A stretch of 64,000 nucleotides of DNA from Desulfobotulus alkaliphilus (GTDB lineage: Bacteria; Desulfobacterota; Desulfobacteria; Desulfobacterales; ASO4-4), in contig NZ_VLLC01000003.1 of the NCBI RefSeq assembly GCF_007830435.1, positions 28,223 to 92,222 of the forward strand. Direction: 5' to 3'. Made by a program: the position numbers and the translations under genes. Of the stretch, positions 34,236-43,331 are shown piece by piece. Position 1 is the stretch's first letter. Every line of letters begins with the position of its first letter. The notes below the pieces were generated by a model. The model did no database searches, had not been told where the DNA came from, and worked only from the letters and a program-made list of their open reading frames with translations.

Positions 34236-34392
34236 TAGACAGACTGGACAGGAAAAGTGGTAGTACAAAAAAACTTGCCATGAAAGGCGGGGCATCTGGC
34301 TGGAAAAGCTGTTTTTGGGTGCTTCTGTATTCTCGGATTTTAAAAATGTGGTGCTTGTATGGATCAGGGAAATAACTTGGGAAATTGAAAAA

Positions 34393-35097
34393 ATGACAAT
34401 AGATATCGATGTTAATTTTGATTTTAGATATGATACACCGATAAACAAAGATATTGATGCCTACAGTAAAACCCTAAAAAAATATCACAGGAAACTTTGG
34501 TCTAAGTCTTTGCCAGATGGCTCAGAATTTATTCTCGAAGAAAAAGGTTATCTTTACCATAGATCACAACTGGGTGAATTTTATCTTGGAAGTGATGCGA
34601 TAACACATTCATATAAGAACACTAAAAGACTTTCAAAGATTGCAGCTAAAGTCCCTGATGTTGCTGAAAATATTTTTAATCAAGGTTGCAAAATTGCGGC
34701 ATACACACTTTTTCCATCGAAACAGGTCAATGGTAAAATGACTATAAATCAGGCAAGGGGTGTCAATGCAAAGATTAAAGATCGATTTGATCTCACCTTG
34801 GAGTGCATCCGTCTTTTCTATGAAGGGGAAGCCACTCCTTTAACAGATACTTTTAACAGGTACGAAAATTTTTTCACACTTTTTAATGATTTTAAGGGTT
34901 ACATCAATTTCTTTCTCTTTCAAGACTTGGTAAATGAAGATATTTCATCGGTAAAATTTCATCTTCCATTTGATGGTTTTTCTGGTTCACCGCTGCCCCA
35001 AAGTGTTGATGAGTATCTTGAATATGCAAAGAACACAGAAATATTTCTAAGGGCAAGAAGTAAAAGAATATTCAACAGTCTTGTGAATTCTGATTAA
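34393..35097 (+). CDS. DUF6994 family protein
   Basis: 234 residues. IDVNFDFRYDTPINKDIDAY followed by YSKTLKKYHRKLWSKSLPDG and YLYHRSQLGEFYLGSDAITH resembles the DUF6994 family, a protein of unknown function scattered in accessory regions. The start at 34393 is chosen because the family begins there; the open frame goes up to 34315. The gene has lower GC than hsdM and is bracketed by the 79-bp repeats, so it looks like inserted cargo. Possible defence accessory gene, but no catalytic motif is evident. Confidence 0.65.
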   Translation: MTIDIDVNFDFRYDTPINKDIDAYSKTLKKYHRKLWSKSLPDGSEFILEEKGYLYHRSQLGEFYLGSDAITHSYKNTKRLSKIAAKVPDVAENIFNQGCKIAAYTLFPSKQVNGKMTINQARGVNAKIKDRFDLTLECIRLFYEGEATPLTDTFNRYENFFTLFNDFKGYINFFLFQDLVNEDISSVKFHLPFDGFSGSPLPQSVDEYLEYAKNTEIFLRARSKRIFNSLVNSD

Positions 35098-35187
35098 ATT
35101 TTCCCAACACTTTGGTTGCAAATGATATGTTCCGCTGTGCTCAGGGTGCCCCGTAACCATGTGTTAACCAGACACCCCCCCACCCCT

Positions 35188-35266
35188 ACCCGGTTCTACG
35201 CATAATAAGGAAGACCATGGCAAGAAAAGCAGCACCCAAACAGGAAGAACCCATAGAAAAACAGAT
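35188..35266. repeat. Right copy of 79-bp direct repeat, at the true hsdM start
   Basis: Contains the ribosome site and the first codons of the intact hsdM. Recombination with the left copy would delete 1,094 bases including the DUF6994 gene and leave one intact hsdM start. Confidence 0.95.
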
Positions 35267-36758
35267 GTGGAAGGCGGCGGACAAGCTGCGAAAAAATATT
35301 GATGCGGCAGAATACAAGCACATCGTGCTGGGGCTGATCTTCCTCAAATACATTTCCGATGCCTTTGATGCCCTGTACGAAAAGCTCCAGAGCGGTGAAG
35401 GCGATTATGCCGGGGCCGACCCGGAAGACAAGGACGAGTACAAGGCGGAGAACGTCTTCTTTGTTCCGGAGACGGCCCGATGGTCCTACCTGCTCACTCA
35501 GGCAAAGCAGCCGGACATCGGCAGAACCGTGGATGCCGCCATGGATGCCATAGAAAAGGAAAACCCCTCGCTTCGGGACGTGCTGCCCAAGGTGTTCGCA
35601 CGGGGCAATCTCGACCCCACCAGTCTGGGCGGACTCATTGATCTCATCGGCAACATTGCCCTTGCCAGTGCCAAGGCCCGCAGTGCGGATCTCCTCGGCC
35701 ATGTGTTTGAATATTTCCTCGGAGAATTTGCCCTTGCCGAAGGCAAAAAGGGCGGCCAGTTCTACACCCCCCGCAGCGTGGTCGAGCTGCTGGTGGAAAT
35801 GCTGGAGCCTTACAGGGGCCGTGTGCTGGACCCCTGCTGCGGCTCCGGCGGCATGTTTGTGCAGTCTGAAAAATTTATCATCGGCCATCAGGGCAAGATC
35901 GACGACATCTCCATTTACGGACAGGAGAGCAACCAGACCACATGGCGACTGGCCAAGATGAACCTTGCCATCCGTCATCTGGACAGCTCTCAGGTGAAAT
36001 GGAACAACGAAGGCTCCTTTCTCAATGATGCCCACAAAGACCTGAAGGCCGATTACGTCATCGCCAACCCGCCCTTCAACGACAGCGACTGGAGCGGGGA
36101 TCTGCTGCGCACAGATGGCCGCTGGCAACACGGGGTTCCGCCCACGGGCAATGCCAACTATGCCTGGATTCAGCACTTCCTCTATCACCTCAACCCGAAA
36201 GGTCAGGCCGGTTTCGTGCTGGCCAAGGGTTCCCTCACCTCCAAAAGCTCCGGAGAGGGCGAAATCCGGAAAGCCCTGATCGAAGCCGGTCTGGTGGACT
36301 GCATTGTCAACCTGCCCGCCAAGCTCTTTCTGAACACCCAGATTCCCGCCTGCCTCTGGTTTCTCAGCCGCAACAAAAGCAACGGGAGCTTTCGCAACCG
36401 CGCAGGTGAAATCCTCTTCATCGATGCCCGCAACCTTGGCCACCTCATCAACCGCCGCACCAAAGAATTTTCAGCGGAAGACATTGCCACCATTGCCCGC
36501 ACCTATCACAACTGGCGCAACCCGGACGGTGACTATGAAGATGTGAAGGGCTTTTGCAACGCAGCCTCCATCGAAAGGGTGCGGGAGCTGGATTATGTGC
36601 TCACACCGGGGCGCTATGTGGGCCTTGCCGATGAGGAGGACGATTTCGATTTCAAGGAACGCTTCACCCGGCTCAAGGAAGAATTTGAGGCCCAGTTGCA
36701 GGAAGAGGCAAGGCTGAATGCCCTGATTGCGGAGAATTTAAAGAGGGTGAAGGTATGA
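35217..36758 (+). CDS. hsdM: Type I restriction-modification N6-adenine methyltransferase subunit HsdM
   Basis: 513 residues. The N-terminal helical HsdM domain ([20 protein letters not shown]) precedes the methylase core with motif [12 protein letters not shown] and motif [24 protein letters not shown] is the usual lead into motif I. AAGGAAG lies 6 bases before the ATG. First gene of hsdM-(HEPN remnant)-MNT/hsdS-rhuM-hsdR, all overlapping by 1-4 bases. Confidence 0.95.
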   Translation: MARKAAPKQEEPIEKQMWKAADKLRKNIDAAEYKHIVLGLIFLKYISDAFDALYEKLQSGEGDYAGADPEDKDEYKAENVFFVPETARWSYLLTQAKQPDIGRTVDAAMDAIEKENPSLRDVLPKVFARGNLDPTSLGGLIDLIGNIALASAKARSADLLGHVFEYFLGEFALAEGKKGGQFYTPRSVVELLVEMLEPYRGRVLDPCCGSGGMFVQSEKFIIGHQGKIDDISIYGQESNQTTWRLAKMNLAIRHLDSSQVKWNNEGSFLNDAHKDLKADYVIANPPFNDSDWSGDLLRTDGRWQHGVPPTGNANYAWIQHFLYHLNPKGQAGFVLAKGSLTSKSSGEGEIRKALIEAGLVDCIVNLPAKLFLNTQIPACLWFLSRNKSNGSFRNRAGEILFIDARNLGHLINRRTKEFSAEDIATIARTYHNWRNPDGDYEDVKGFCNAASIERVRELDYVLTPGRYVGLADEEDDFDFKERFTRLKEEFEAQLQEEARLNALIAENLKRVKV

Positions 36759-36904
36759 ACAACGATATCAGATGGAAGCAGCGGTTCAATAATTTTGAAA
36801 AAGCCTGTCACCAAGCCATCCTGCAGGAGACCGTGACCTTCATTGCCCAGGAATTTTTTCCTCTGGCCCGCAGACTCCGGGAAGATCTGAAGGACAAAGT
36901 ATGA
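36755..36904 (+). pseudogene. Internally deleted HEPN (HI0074-like) gene remnant
   Basis: 49 residues starting [17 protein letters not shown], the standard N terminus of HI0074-type nucleotidyltransferase partner proteins (normally ~130-140 residues), then joined to EFFPLARRLREDLKDKV, which resembles the C-terminal end of that family. The middle ~90 residues, including the HEPN RxxxxH motif, are gone. It still overlaps hsdM and the next gene by 4 bases (ATGA), so translation coupling may have kept the short frame. Confidence 0.65.
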
Positions 36905-38409
36905 AATACGGACTCAGTGAAAAACAGCTGGAAGAAATTACCGCTTTCATTGCCCAATACCCGGAAGTGAAAACCGCCGTACTCTTCGGCTCCCGCGCTC
37001 TGGGAACCTTCCGGGAAGCCTCGGATGTGGACATTGCCCTTCAGGGTGAAGGGGTGACCTTTGCCCTTGCCGCAAAAATGAAATTCTGTATTGAAGAAGA
37101 CAGCTACCTGCCCTTTATGTTTGATTTTGTAGCCTATCCGACCATCACCAATGAGGGCCTCAGAAAGCACATTGATTGGAAGGGGGTTGTGATTTTTAGG
37201 AGGGGGGGAAGGGATTGGAGAGAGTACATTCTTGAAGATGTAATAGATAAGTTCATAGATTATAGAGGAAAGACCCCAAAAAAAACGGAAGCGGGTATTC
37301 CTTTAGTAACTGCAAAAATTGTAAAATATGGCAGAATTCTTGAACCTAACGAATTTATTGCTGAGAAAGATTACGACTCTTGGATGACAAGAGGTCTTCC
37401 TGAAGTTAACGATGTAGTTTTGACTACCGAAGCACCACTTGGCGAAGTTGCACTCATTAAAGATAAAAAAGTAGCGCTTGCACAGCGAATTATCACGCTC
37501 AGAGGAGATAAAGCCTATTTGCATAATCCTTTCCTGAAGTATTACCTCCAAAGTGAAACAGGCCAATATGAGTTACAGTCACGAGCTTCAGGAACAACTG
37601 TGTTCGGTATTAAAGCTGCCATTCTGAAAAAAATGCCTGTTTTTTTACCCCCCCTCCCCGAACAAAAAGCCATCGCCTCGGTGCTGTCCTGCCTCGACGA
37701 CAAAATCGACCTGCTCCACCGCCAGAACAAAACCCTCGAAGCCATGGCGGAAACCCTCTTCCGGCAGTGGTTTGTGGAAGAAGCGCAGGAGGATTGGGAG
37801 GAGGTTTTACTTGGAGAGTATATTTCTGTAAAACACGGTTATGCGTTTAAAGGAACTAATATTTCTACCGAACCAACTAATTTAATTTTGATTACTCCTG
37901 GTAATTTTAGAATTGGTGGTGGCTTTAAATTTGATAAATTTAAGTATTACACAAGCGATGAATTTCCTAAAGATTACATTTTTCAAACAGGCGATTTGAT
38001 TGTCACTATGACTGATTTGAGTGTTAATGGGGATACTTTAGGATACCCTGCATTAGTACCTGAAACTTCATCATATAATATGTATTTACACAACCAACGA
38101 GTTGGCAAGGTTCTATTTAAAAAAGAAATATGTAAATATTTTCTTTACTATTTGATGAAAACCGAAGATTATCAATGGTTCATATTGAGCGGTGCATCTG
38201 GAACATCTATAAGACATACTTCACCTTCTTCTATTTCCTCATATTCTTTTAGACTTCCACCAAATCAAAAAATTTTAGAATTTGAAAAATTTGTAATTGA
38301 ATCAGAAGAAAAAAATAAAAACAATCAAAATCAAATCTTTACCCTCAAAAAACTCCGCGACACCCTCCTCCCCAAGCTCATGGGCGGTGAAGTGCGGGTG
38401 GAAATATGA
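36901..38409 (+). CDS. hsdS: Fusion of MNT-type nucleotidyltransferase with type I specificity subunit HsdS
   Basis: 502 residues. Residues ~1-100 form a minimal nucleotidyltransferase (FGSRALGTFREASDVDIAL, GSx..SDxD motif; antitoxin-type MNT/HI0073). Residues ~104-500 are HsdS: target-recognition domain 1, conserved helix IASVLSCLDDKIDLLHRQNK with AMAETLFRQWF, recognition domain 2, then LKKLRDTLLPKLMGGEVRV. The junction RRGGRDWREY contains a seven-G tract. Recognition-domain DNA (about 37220-37620 and 37800-38330) is AT-rich while conserved parts are GC-rich. Normally MNT and HsdS are separate proteins. No in-frame ATG lies near the HsdS part, so its translation depends on the upstream start. 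Confidence 0.85.
   Translation: MKYGLSEKQLEEITAFIAQYPEVKTAVLFGSRALGTFREASDVDIALQGEGVTFALAAKMKFCIEEDSYLPFMFDFVAYPTITNEGLRKHIDWKGVVIFRRGGRDWREYILEDVIDKFIDYRGKTPKKTEAGIPLVTAKIVKYGRILEPNEFIAEKDYDSWMTRGLPEVNDVVLTTEAPLGEVALIKDKKVALAQRIITLRGDKAYLHNPFLKYYLQSETGQYELQSRASGTTVFGIKAAILKKMPVFLPPLPEQKAIASVLSCLDDKIDLLHRQNKTLEAMAETLFRQWFVEEAQEDWEEVLLGEYISVKHGYAFKGTNISTEPTNLILITPGNFRIGGGFKFDKFKYYTSDEFPKDYIFQTGDLIVTMTDLSVNGDTLGYPALVPETSSYNMYLHNQRVGKVLFKKEICKYFLYYLMKTEDYQWFILSGASGTSIRHTSPSSISSYSFRLPPNQKILEFEKFVIESEEKNKNNQNQIFTLKKLRDTLLPKLMGGEVRVEI
37202..37208 (+). repeat. Seven-G homopolymer at the MNT-HsdS junction
   Basis: G7 in the context AGGAGGGGGGGAAGGG. Gain or loss of one G would disconnect the HsdS part from the MNT frame. 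Homopolymer length can also be a sequencing error. Confidence 0.7.
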
Positions 38410-39449
38410 GCAATATCAATCTCCCGGAAAAAGTTCAGAACTTTGTCATTTTTCAAACGGAAACGGGTAAAATCAACATAGAAGTCTTTTTTTATAATGA
38501 AACCCTATGGCTGACACAAAAAAAGATCGCTGAACTGTTTGAAAAAGACCGCAGTGTTATCACAAGGCATCTGAAAAATATTTTTCATGAAGGTGAATTA
38601 GATGAAAAAGTGGTATGTGCAAATTTTGCACACACCACCCAACACGGTGCCGTCAAAGGTAAAACTCAGGAAAGACAGGTTCTTTACTACAACCTTCGAG
38701 CCATTACTGCCGTGGGGTATCGGGTCAATTCCCATCGCGCCACAGAATTCAGGAAATGGGCAACCGAGATCCTGCATGAATACATCCTCAAGGGTTTTGT
38801 GATGGATGATGAACGCCTGAAGCAGATCAGGCATTTTGGACAGGATTACTTTGATGAGCTGCTGGAGCGCATTCATGAAATCCGCCTGAGTGAGCGACGG
38901 CTCTATCAGAAAATCACGGATATTTATGCCTTGTCCGCTGATTACGACAGAAACGATGAAACCACCAGAAAGTTCTTCTCAACGGTACAAAACAAAATGC
39001 ATTGGGCTATACAGGGTAAAACCGCCGCAGAGATCATCTATACCGAAGCCGATGCACAGAAAATTTTTATGGGTTTAAAAAACTGGAAGAATGCCCCCAT
39101 CGGGAAAATCCTGAAATCCGATGTGATCATTGCCAAAAACTATCTCAATGAAGAACATCTTAAAGAACTGCAAAGGATCGTGTCCGCCTACCTCGATCTG
39201 GCCGAAAACAGGGCGCGCCGTGGTATTGTAACCAATATGAAAGACTGGGTTCAGTTTCTGGACAGGTTCCTGACCTTATCAGATTATCCGATTCTCACGG
39301 ATAAAGGAAAAGTTTCCGCATTGGAGGCAAAAATCAAAGCCGAGGCAGAATACGATAAATTTCGGGTCATACAGGACAGAGAGTACATCTCTGACTTTGA
39401 CGTGGAAGTAAAAAAACTGATCGGTAACGATCAAGACGGAAAAAAATAA
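38406..39449 (+). CDS. RhuM family protein
   Basis: 347 residues similar to the RhuM virulence-associated family often encoded within type I restriction operons. Visible features: an N-terminal DNA-binding-like helix-turn-helix (WLTQKKIAELFEKDRSVITR HLKNIF region), YYNLRAITAVGYRVNSHRAT with FRKWATEIL, and a long helical middle. No catalytic motif is obvious and its action is not established; a regulator or toxin-like role is inferred. Overlaps hsdS by 4 bases and hsdR by 1 base. Confidence 0.8.
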   Translation: MSNINLPEKVQNFVIFQTETGKINIEVFFYNETLWLTQKKIAELFEKDRSVITRHLKNIFHEGELDEKVVCANFAHTTQHGAVKGKTQERQVLYYNLRAITAVGYRVNSHRATEFRKWATEILHEYILKGFVMDDERLKQIRHFGQDYFDELLERIHEIRLSERRLYQKITDIYALSADYDRNDETTRKFFSTVQNKMHWAIQGKTAAEIIYTEADAQKIFMGLKNWKNAPIGKILKSDVIIAKNYLNEEHLKELQRIVSAYLDLAENRARRGIVTNMKDWVQFLDRFLTLSDYPILTDKGKVSALEAKIKAEAEYDKFRVIQDREYISDFDVEVKKLIGNDQDGKK

Positions 39450-42400
39450 TGAATTCTAAAATCAGCGAATCCGAAATAGAAACCTTCGCCATGGGTCTGT
39501 TTGAAAAACTCGGATATCACTGCCTCCATGGCCCGGACATTGCCCCGGACGGAGAAACCCCGGAGCGGGAGAGTTTCGAGGATGTGCTCTTGCTGGAGCG
39601 GCTTCGCAGGGCCGTGGCCCGCATCAACCCGGCCCTCCCTCTGGATGTGCGGGAAGAGGCCATCAAAGGGATTCAGCGCCTCAGCGCAGCGGAGCCCATT
39701 GCCAGCAACGAAGCCTTTCACCGTATGCTGACCGAGGGCATTAAGGTCAGTTATCAGGACAGGGGAAACGAGCGGGGGGATCTGGTGTGGCTGGTGGATT
39801 TTGCAAGCCCCCAAAACAACGAGTTTCTCGTTCTCAATCAGTTCACCGTGGTTGGCCACCACAGCAATCAGGGGCACCAGAGCAGGCGGCCGGATCTGAT
39901 TCTCTTTGTCAACGGCCTGCCGCTGGTGGTCATTGAACTCAAAAACGCCGCCGATGAAAACGCCACCCTCCTGTCTGCCTACAGGCAGTTACAGACCTAC
40001 AAGGAGACCATTCCCGCCCTTTTCACCTACAACGGGATGCTGGTGATCTCCGACGGGCTGGAAGCAAGGGTGGGTTCCCTGTCGGCGGATTTCTCCCGGT
40101 TCATGGCCTGGAAAACGGCGGATGGCAGGATGGAGGCATCCGCCCTGATCAGCCAGCTGGAAACCCTGATCAAAGGGATGCTGAACCAGGAAACCCTGCT
40201 GGATCTGCTCCGCCATTTCATCGTGTTTGAAAAATCCGGAAAGGAAGACCCGGCAACGGGGATTATCAGCATTTCTACGGTGAAAAAGCTGGCGGCCTAT
40301 CATCAGTATTATGCCGTGAATGCGGCGGTAGCTTCCACCCTGCGGGCTTCCAGTGAAATCCCGGAGGCTCTGGCGGAAGCACCGGAGAATTTCGGGCTGG
40401 CCAGTGTCGGCAGCCAGCCGCCGGGGGATCGCAAGGCCGGGGTGGTCTGGCATACTCAGGGCAGCGGCAAGTCCCTCTCCATGGTGTTCTATACCGGCAA
40501 GATCGTACTGGCGCTGGACAATCCCACCGTTCTCATCATCACAGACCGCAACGATCTGGATGATCAGCTTTTCCATACCTTTGCCGCCTGTACTCAGGTG
40601 CTGCGGCAGGAGCCGGTGCAGGTGGATGACCGCAAAGAGCTGAAACGGCTCCTGAAGGTGGCATCCGGCGGGGTGATCTTCACCACCATCCAGAAGTTCC
40701 AGCCGGAAGAAGGCAATGTTTATGAAGAGTTGAGCAGGCGCTGCAATGTGGTGGTGGTGGCCGACGAGGCACACCGCACCCAGTACGGTTTTAAGGCCAA
40801 AACCGTGGATGAGAAGGACGCAGAAGGCAACATCATCGGCAAGAAGATTGTCTATGGCTTTGCCAAGTATCTGCGGGATGCCCTGCCCAATGCCACCTAC
40901 CTTGGATTCACCGGAACCCCCATCGAAAAGACCGATGTCAACACCCCTGCGGTCTTCGGCAATTATGTGGATGTCTATGATATTGCTCAGGCGGTGGAAG
41001 ACGGTGCCACCAGAAAGATTTATTACGAAAGCCGTCTGGCGCGGGTATCCTTAGGCGAGGAAGGCAGGGAACTCATTGCCGAACTGGATGATGAGCTGGA
41101 ACAGGACGAGCTGACAGAAACCCAGAAGGCCAAGGCCAAATGGACAAAGATGGAGGCCCTTGTGGGTGCGGAGCCGCGCATCCGCAATGTGGCTCAGGAC
41201 ATTGTGGCCCATTTTGAAAAACGACAGGAAGTGTTTCTGGGCAAGGCCATGATTGTGGCCATGTCCCGGCGCATTGCGGCGGATCTCTATGAAGAGATTA
41301 TCAAACTGAGGCCAGACTGGCATTCCTCCGATCTCACCGGGGGAACCATCAAGGTTGTGATGACGGCGGCATCTTCGGACGGGCCAAAGCTCTCCGGCCA
41401 TCACACCACCAAAGAGCAGCGCAGAACCCTTGCCGAGCGCATGAAAGATCCCCATGACGCACTGAAGCTTGTCATTGTGCGGGACATGTGGCTCACCGGC
41501 TTTGATGCGCCCTGCATGCACACCCTTTACATCGACAAACCCATGAAGGGCCACAACCTGATGCAGGCCATTGCACGGGTTAACCGGGTGTACGGCGACA
41601 AGCCTGCGGGTCTGGTGGTGGATTATCTGGGCATTGCTTCGGATCTGAAACAGGCCCTCTCCTTTTATGCCGATGCCGGAGGCAAGGGTGATCCCATGCT
41701 GGCCCAGGAACAGGCCGTGCAGGTGATGCTGGAAAAGATGGAAGTGGTGGCCGCCATGTACCACGGTTTTGCCTATGAAGAGTATTTCGGGGCCGACACC
41801 TCGGGCAAGCTCTCCATGATTCTGGCTGCCGAAGAACATATTCTGGGGCTGGAGGATGGCAAAAAACGCTATATCGATCAGGTCACAGCCCTCTCCCAGG
41901 CCTTTGCCATCGCCATCCCCCACGAGCAGGCCATGGATGTGAGCGATGAAATTTCCTTTTTTCAGGCGGTGAAGGCACGGCTTGCCAAGTTCGACAGCAG
42001 GGGTTCAGGACGGAGCAACGAGGAGATTGAATCCACCATCCGGCAGGTGATCGACAAGGCGCTGGTCTCGGAACAGGTCATTGATGTGTTCGATGCCGCA
42101 GGAATCAAAAAGCCCGATATTTCCATTCTGTCCGAAGAGTTTCTGCAGGAGCTTAAAAACAGGGAGCACAAAAATATTGCGCTGGAAGTGCTGAAAAAAC
42201 TGCTCAATGATGAGATCAGGGCACGGGCCAAAAAGAATCTCGTGCAAAGCCGGACGCTCATGGAAATGCTGGAGGATGCCATCCGGCGTTATCAGGCCAA
42301 GATACTCACGGCAGCGGAAGTGATGGACGAGCTGATCCGGGTCAGCAAGGAAATTGTCCAATCCGATCAGGAGGCCGAAAAGATGGGCATGAGTGACTAT

Positions 42401-42697
42401 GAATACGCCTTCTACACCGCCGTTGCCAGCAACGACAGCGCAAAAGAACTGATGCAGCAGGACAAACTGCGGGAGCTTGCCGTTGTGCTCTTTGAAAAGG
42501 TAAAGACCAATGCCTCTATCGACTGGACCCTTAAAGAGAGCGTAAAGGCCAAACTCAAGGTCATTGTAAAAAGGACTTTACGCCAGTTTGGATATCCGCC
42601 TGACATGCAGAAGCTTGCCACGGAAACCGTATTGAGACAGGCGGAAATGCTGGCCAATGAATTAACAGGGAAAAATGGCAGTGGTCAGGCCACATGA
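39449..42697 (+). CDS. hsdR: Type I restriction endonuclease subunit HsdR
   Basis: 1,082 residues. The N-terminal nuclease domain contains RPDLILFVNGLPLVVIELKN, matching the PDDEXK active site. SF2 translocase motifs follow: Walker A HTQGSGKSLSM, DEAD-type VVADEAHRTQYG, FTGTPIEK and later RDMWLTGFDAP with AIARVNRV. The C-terminal helical part binds HsdM/HsdS. Length and motif order are complete, so the gene appears functional. Its stop lies within the terminator stem. Confidence 0.95.
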   Translation: MNSKISESEIETFAMGLFEKLGYHCLHGPDIAPDGETPERESFEDVLLLERLRRAVARINPALPLDVREEAIKGIQRLSAAEPIASNEAFHRMLTEGIKVSYQDRGNERGDLVWLVDFASPQNNEFLVLNQFTVVGHHSNQGHQSRRPDLILFVNGLPLVVIELKNAADENATLLSAYRQLQTYKETIPALFTYNGMLVISDGLEARVGSLSADFSRFMAWKTADGRMEASALISQLETLIKGMLNQETLLDLLRHFIVFEKSGKEDPATGIISISTVKKLAAYHQYYAVNAAVASTLRASSEIPEALAEAPENFGLASVGSQPPGDRKAGVVWHTQGSGKSLSMVFYTGKIVLALDNPTVLIITDRNDLDDQLFHTFAACTQVLRQEPVQVDDRKELKRLLKVASGGVIFTTIQKFQPEEGNVYEELSRRCNVVVVADEAHRTQYGFKAKTVDEKDAEGNIIGKKIVYGFAKYLRDALPNATYLGFTGTPIEKTDVNTPAVFGNYVDVYDIAQAVEDGATRKIYYESRLARVSLGEEGRELIAELDDELEQDELTETQKAKAKWTKMEALVGAEPRIRNVAQDIVAHFEKRQEVFLGKAMIVAMSRRIAADLYEEIIKLRPDWHSSDLTGGTIKVVMTAASSDGPKLSGHHTTKEQRRTLAERMKDPHDALKLVIVRDMWLTGFDAPCMHTLYIDKPMKGHNLMQAIARVNRVYGDKPAGLVVDYLGIASDLKQALSFYADAGGKGDPMLAQEQAVQVMLEKMEVVAAMYHGFAYEEYFGADTSGKLSMILAAEEHILGLEDGKKRYIDQVTALSQAFAIAIPHEQAMDVSDEISFFQAVKARLAKFDSRGSGRSNEEIESTIRQVIDKALVSEQVIDVFDAAGIKKPDISILSEEFLQELKNREHKNIALEVLKKLLNDEIRARAKKNLVQSRTLMEMLEDAIRRYQAKILTAAEVMDELIRVSKEIVQSDQEAEKMGMSDYEYAFYTAVASNDSAKELMQQDKLRELAVVLFEKVKTNASIDWTLKESVKAKLKVIVKRTLRQFGYPPDMQKLATETVLRQAEMLANELTGKNGSGQAT

Positions 42698-42717
42698 ATC
42701 CATGTGGCCATTACTTT
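42688..42717. terminator. Terminator of the hsd operon
   Basis: GGCCACATG-AATC-CATGTGGCC perfect stem followed by ATTACTTTTT. It marks the right edge of the island; the convergent cytochrome b gene ends at 42711. Confidence 0.8.
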
Positions 42718-43331
42718 TTCTGATTACTACCCTTTTCTCCATGGCCAACTTCTTCCCATCCTGTGATCATGGCCTTGAGATGGGCAAAGGGCGTGTGTCC
42801 TGTGGTGATCATGTACACATGAATCACAAGGAAAATCAGAAAGAGGAAGGCCCCTGCCACATGTACAAAGGCAAGAAGGCCAAGATCCATGGAAAAACCG
42901 ACAATATGCCAGTCACTGTAGGTCCAGTACAAAAGCCCTGTGACCACCTGAACAGGAACAATGACAAGGGCAACGCCAAGATAGGTAAGACGCTGCAGGG
43001 GGTTATGCTTGGCCTCAGGGGTTTTCGCAACGGGATGGGACTCTCCTTTAAAAATGCCCAGAAGGTAGTAGCGGGCCACAGCAAAAAGTTTCCGGGTGGT
43101 GGGTACATAGTGCCGCCATTCCCCTGTGGTGGCTTCCCAGAATATAATAAAGGCAAAAAGAATCAGCCAGGCAATGCCCAGACGGTTGTGCCAGATAACG
43201 GCATTGTAAAAATCCGGCCATGGCAGATCTCCATGGACGGCAAAGCCCGTCCATAACAGCCCGCAGATGAGAAGGGCCTGAGCCCAGTGCCAGAAACGCT
43301 CAAAGCGTGTGTAAAGGTATATTTTTTTCAT
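42711..43331 (-). CDS. Cytochrome b561/formate dehydrogenase gamma-type membrane cytochrome b
   Basis: 206 residues with 4-5 transmembrane helices and candidate haem-ligand histidines in RFWHWAQALL, AVIWHNRLGI, LAFVHVAGAF and LVIHVYMITTGH. It should transfer electrons between menaquinol and the periplasmic octaheme cytochrome encoded just upstream with a 4-base ATGA overlap. GGGAGGG lies 6 bases before the ATG. The direction of electron flow cannot be told from sequence. Confidence 0.88.
   Translation of the reverse strand: MKKIYLYTRFERFWHWAQALLICGLLWTGFAVHGDLPWPDFYNAVIWHNRLGIAWLILFAFIIFWEATTGEWRHYVPTTRKLFAVARYYLLGIFKGESHPVAKTPEAKHNPLQRLTYLGVALVIVPVQVVTGLLYWTYSDWHIVGFSMDLGLLAFVHVAGAFLFLIFLVIHVYMITTGHTPFAHLKAMITGWEEVGHGEKGSNQKK

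Noticed and set aside
35196..36443. 415-residue minus-strand ORF over hsdM
   Set aside because: It is antisense to a complete HsdM with clear motifs, has no start signal, and reflects GC-rich codon use on the sense strand.
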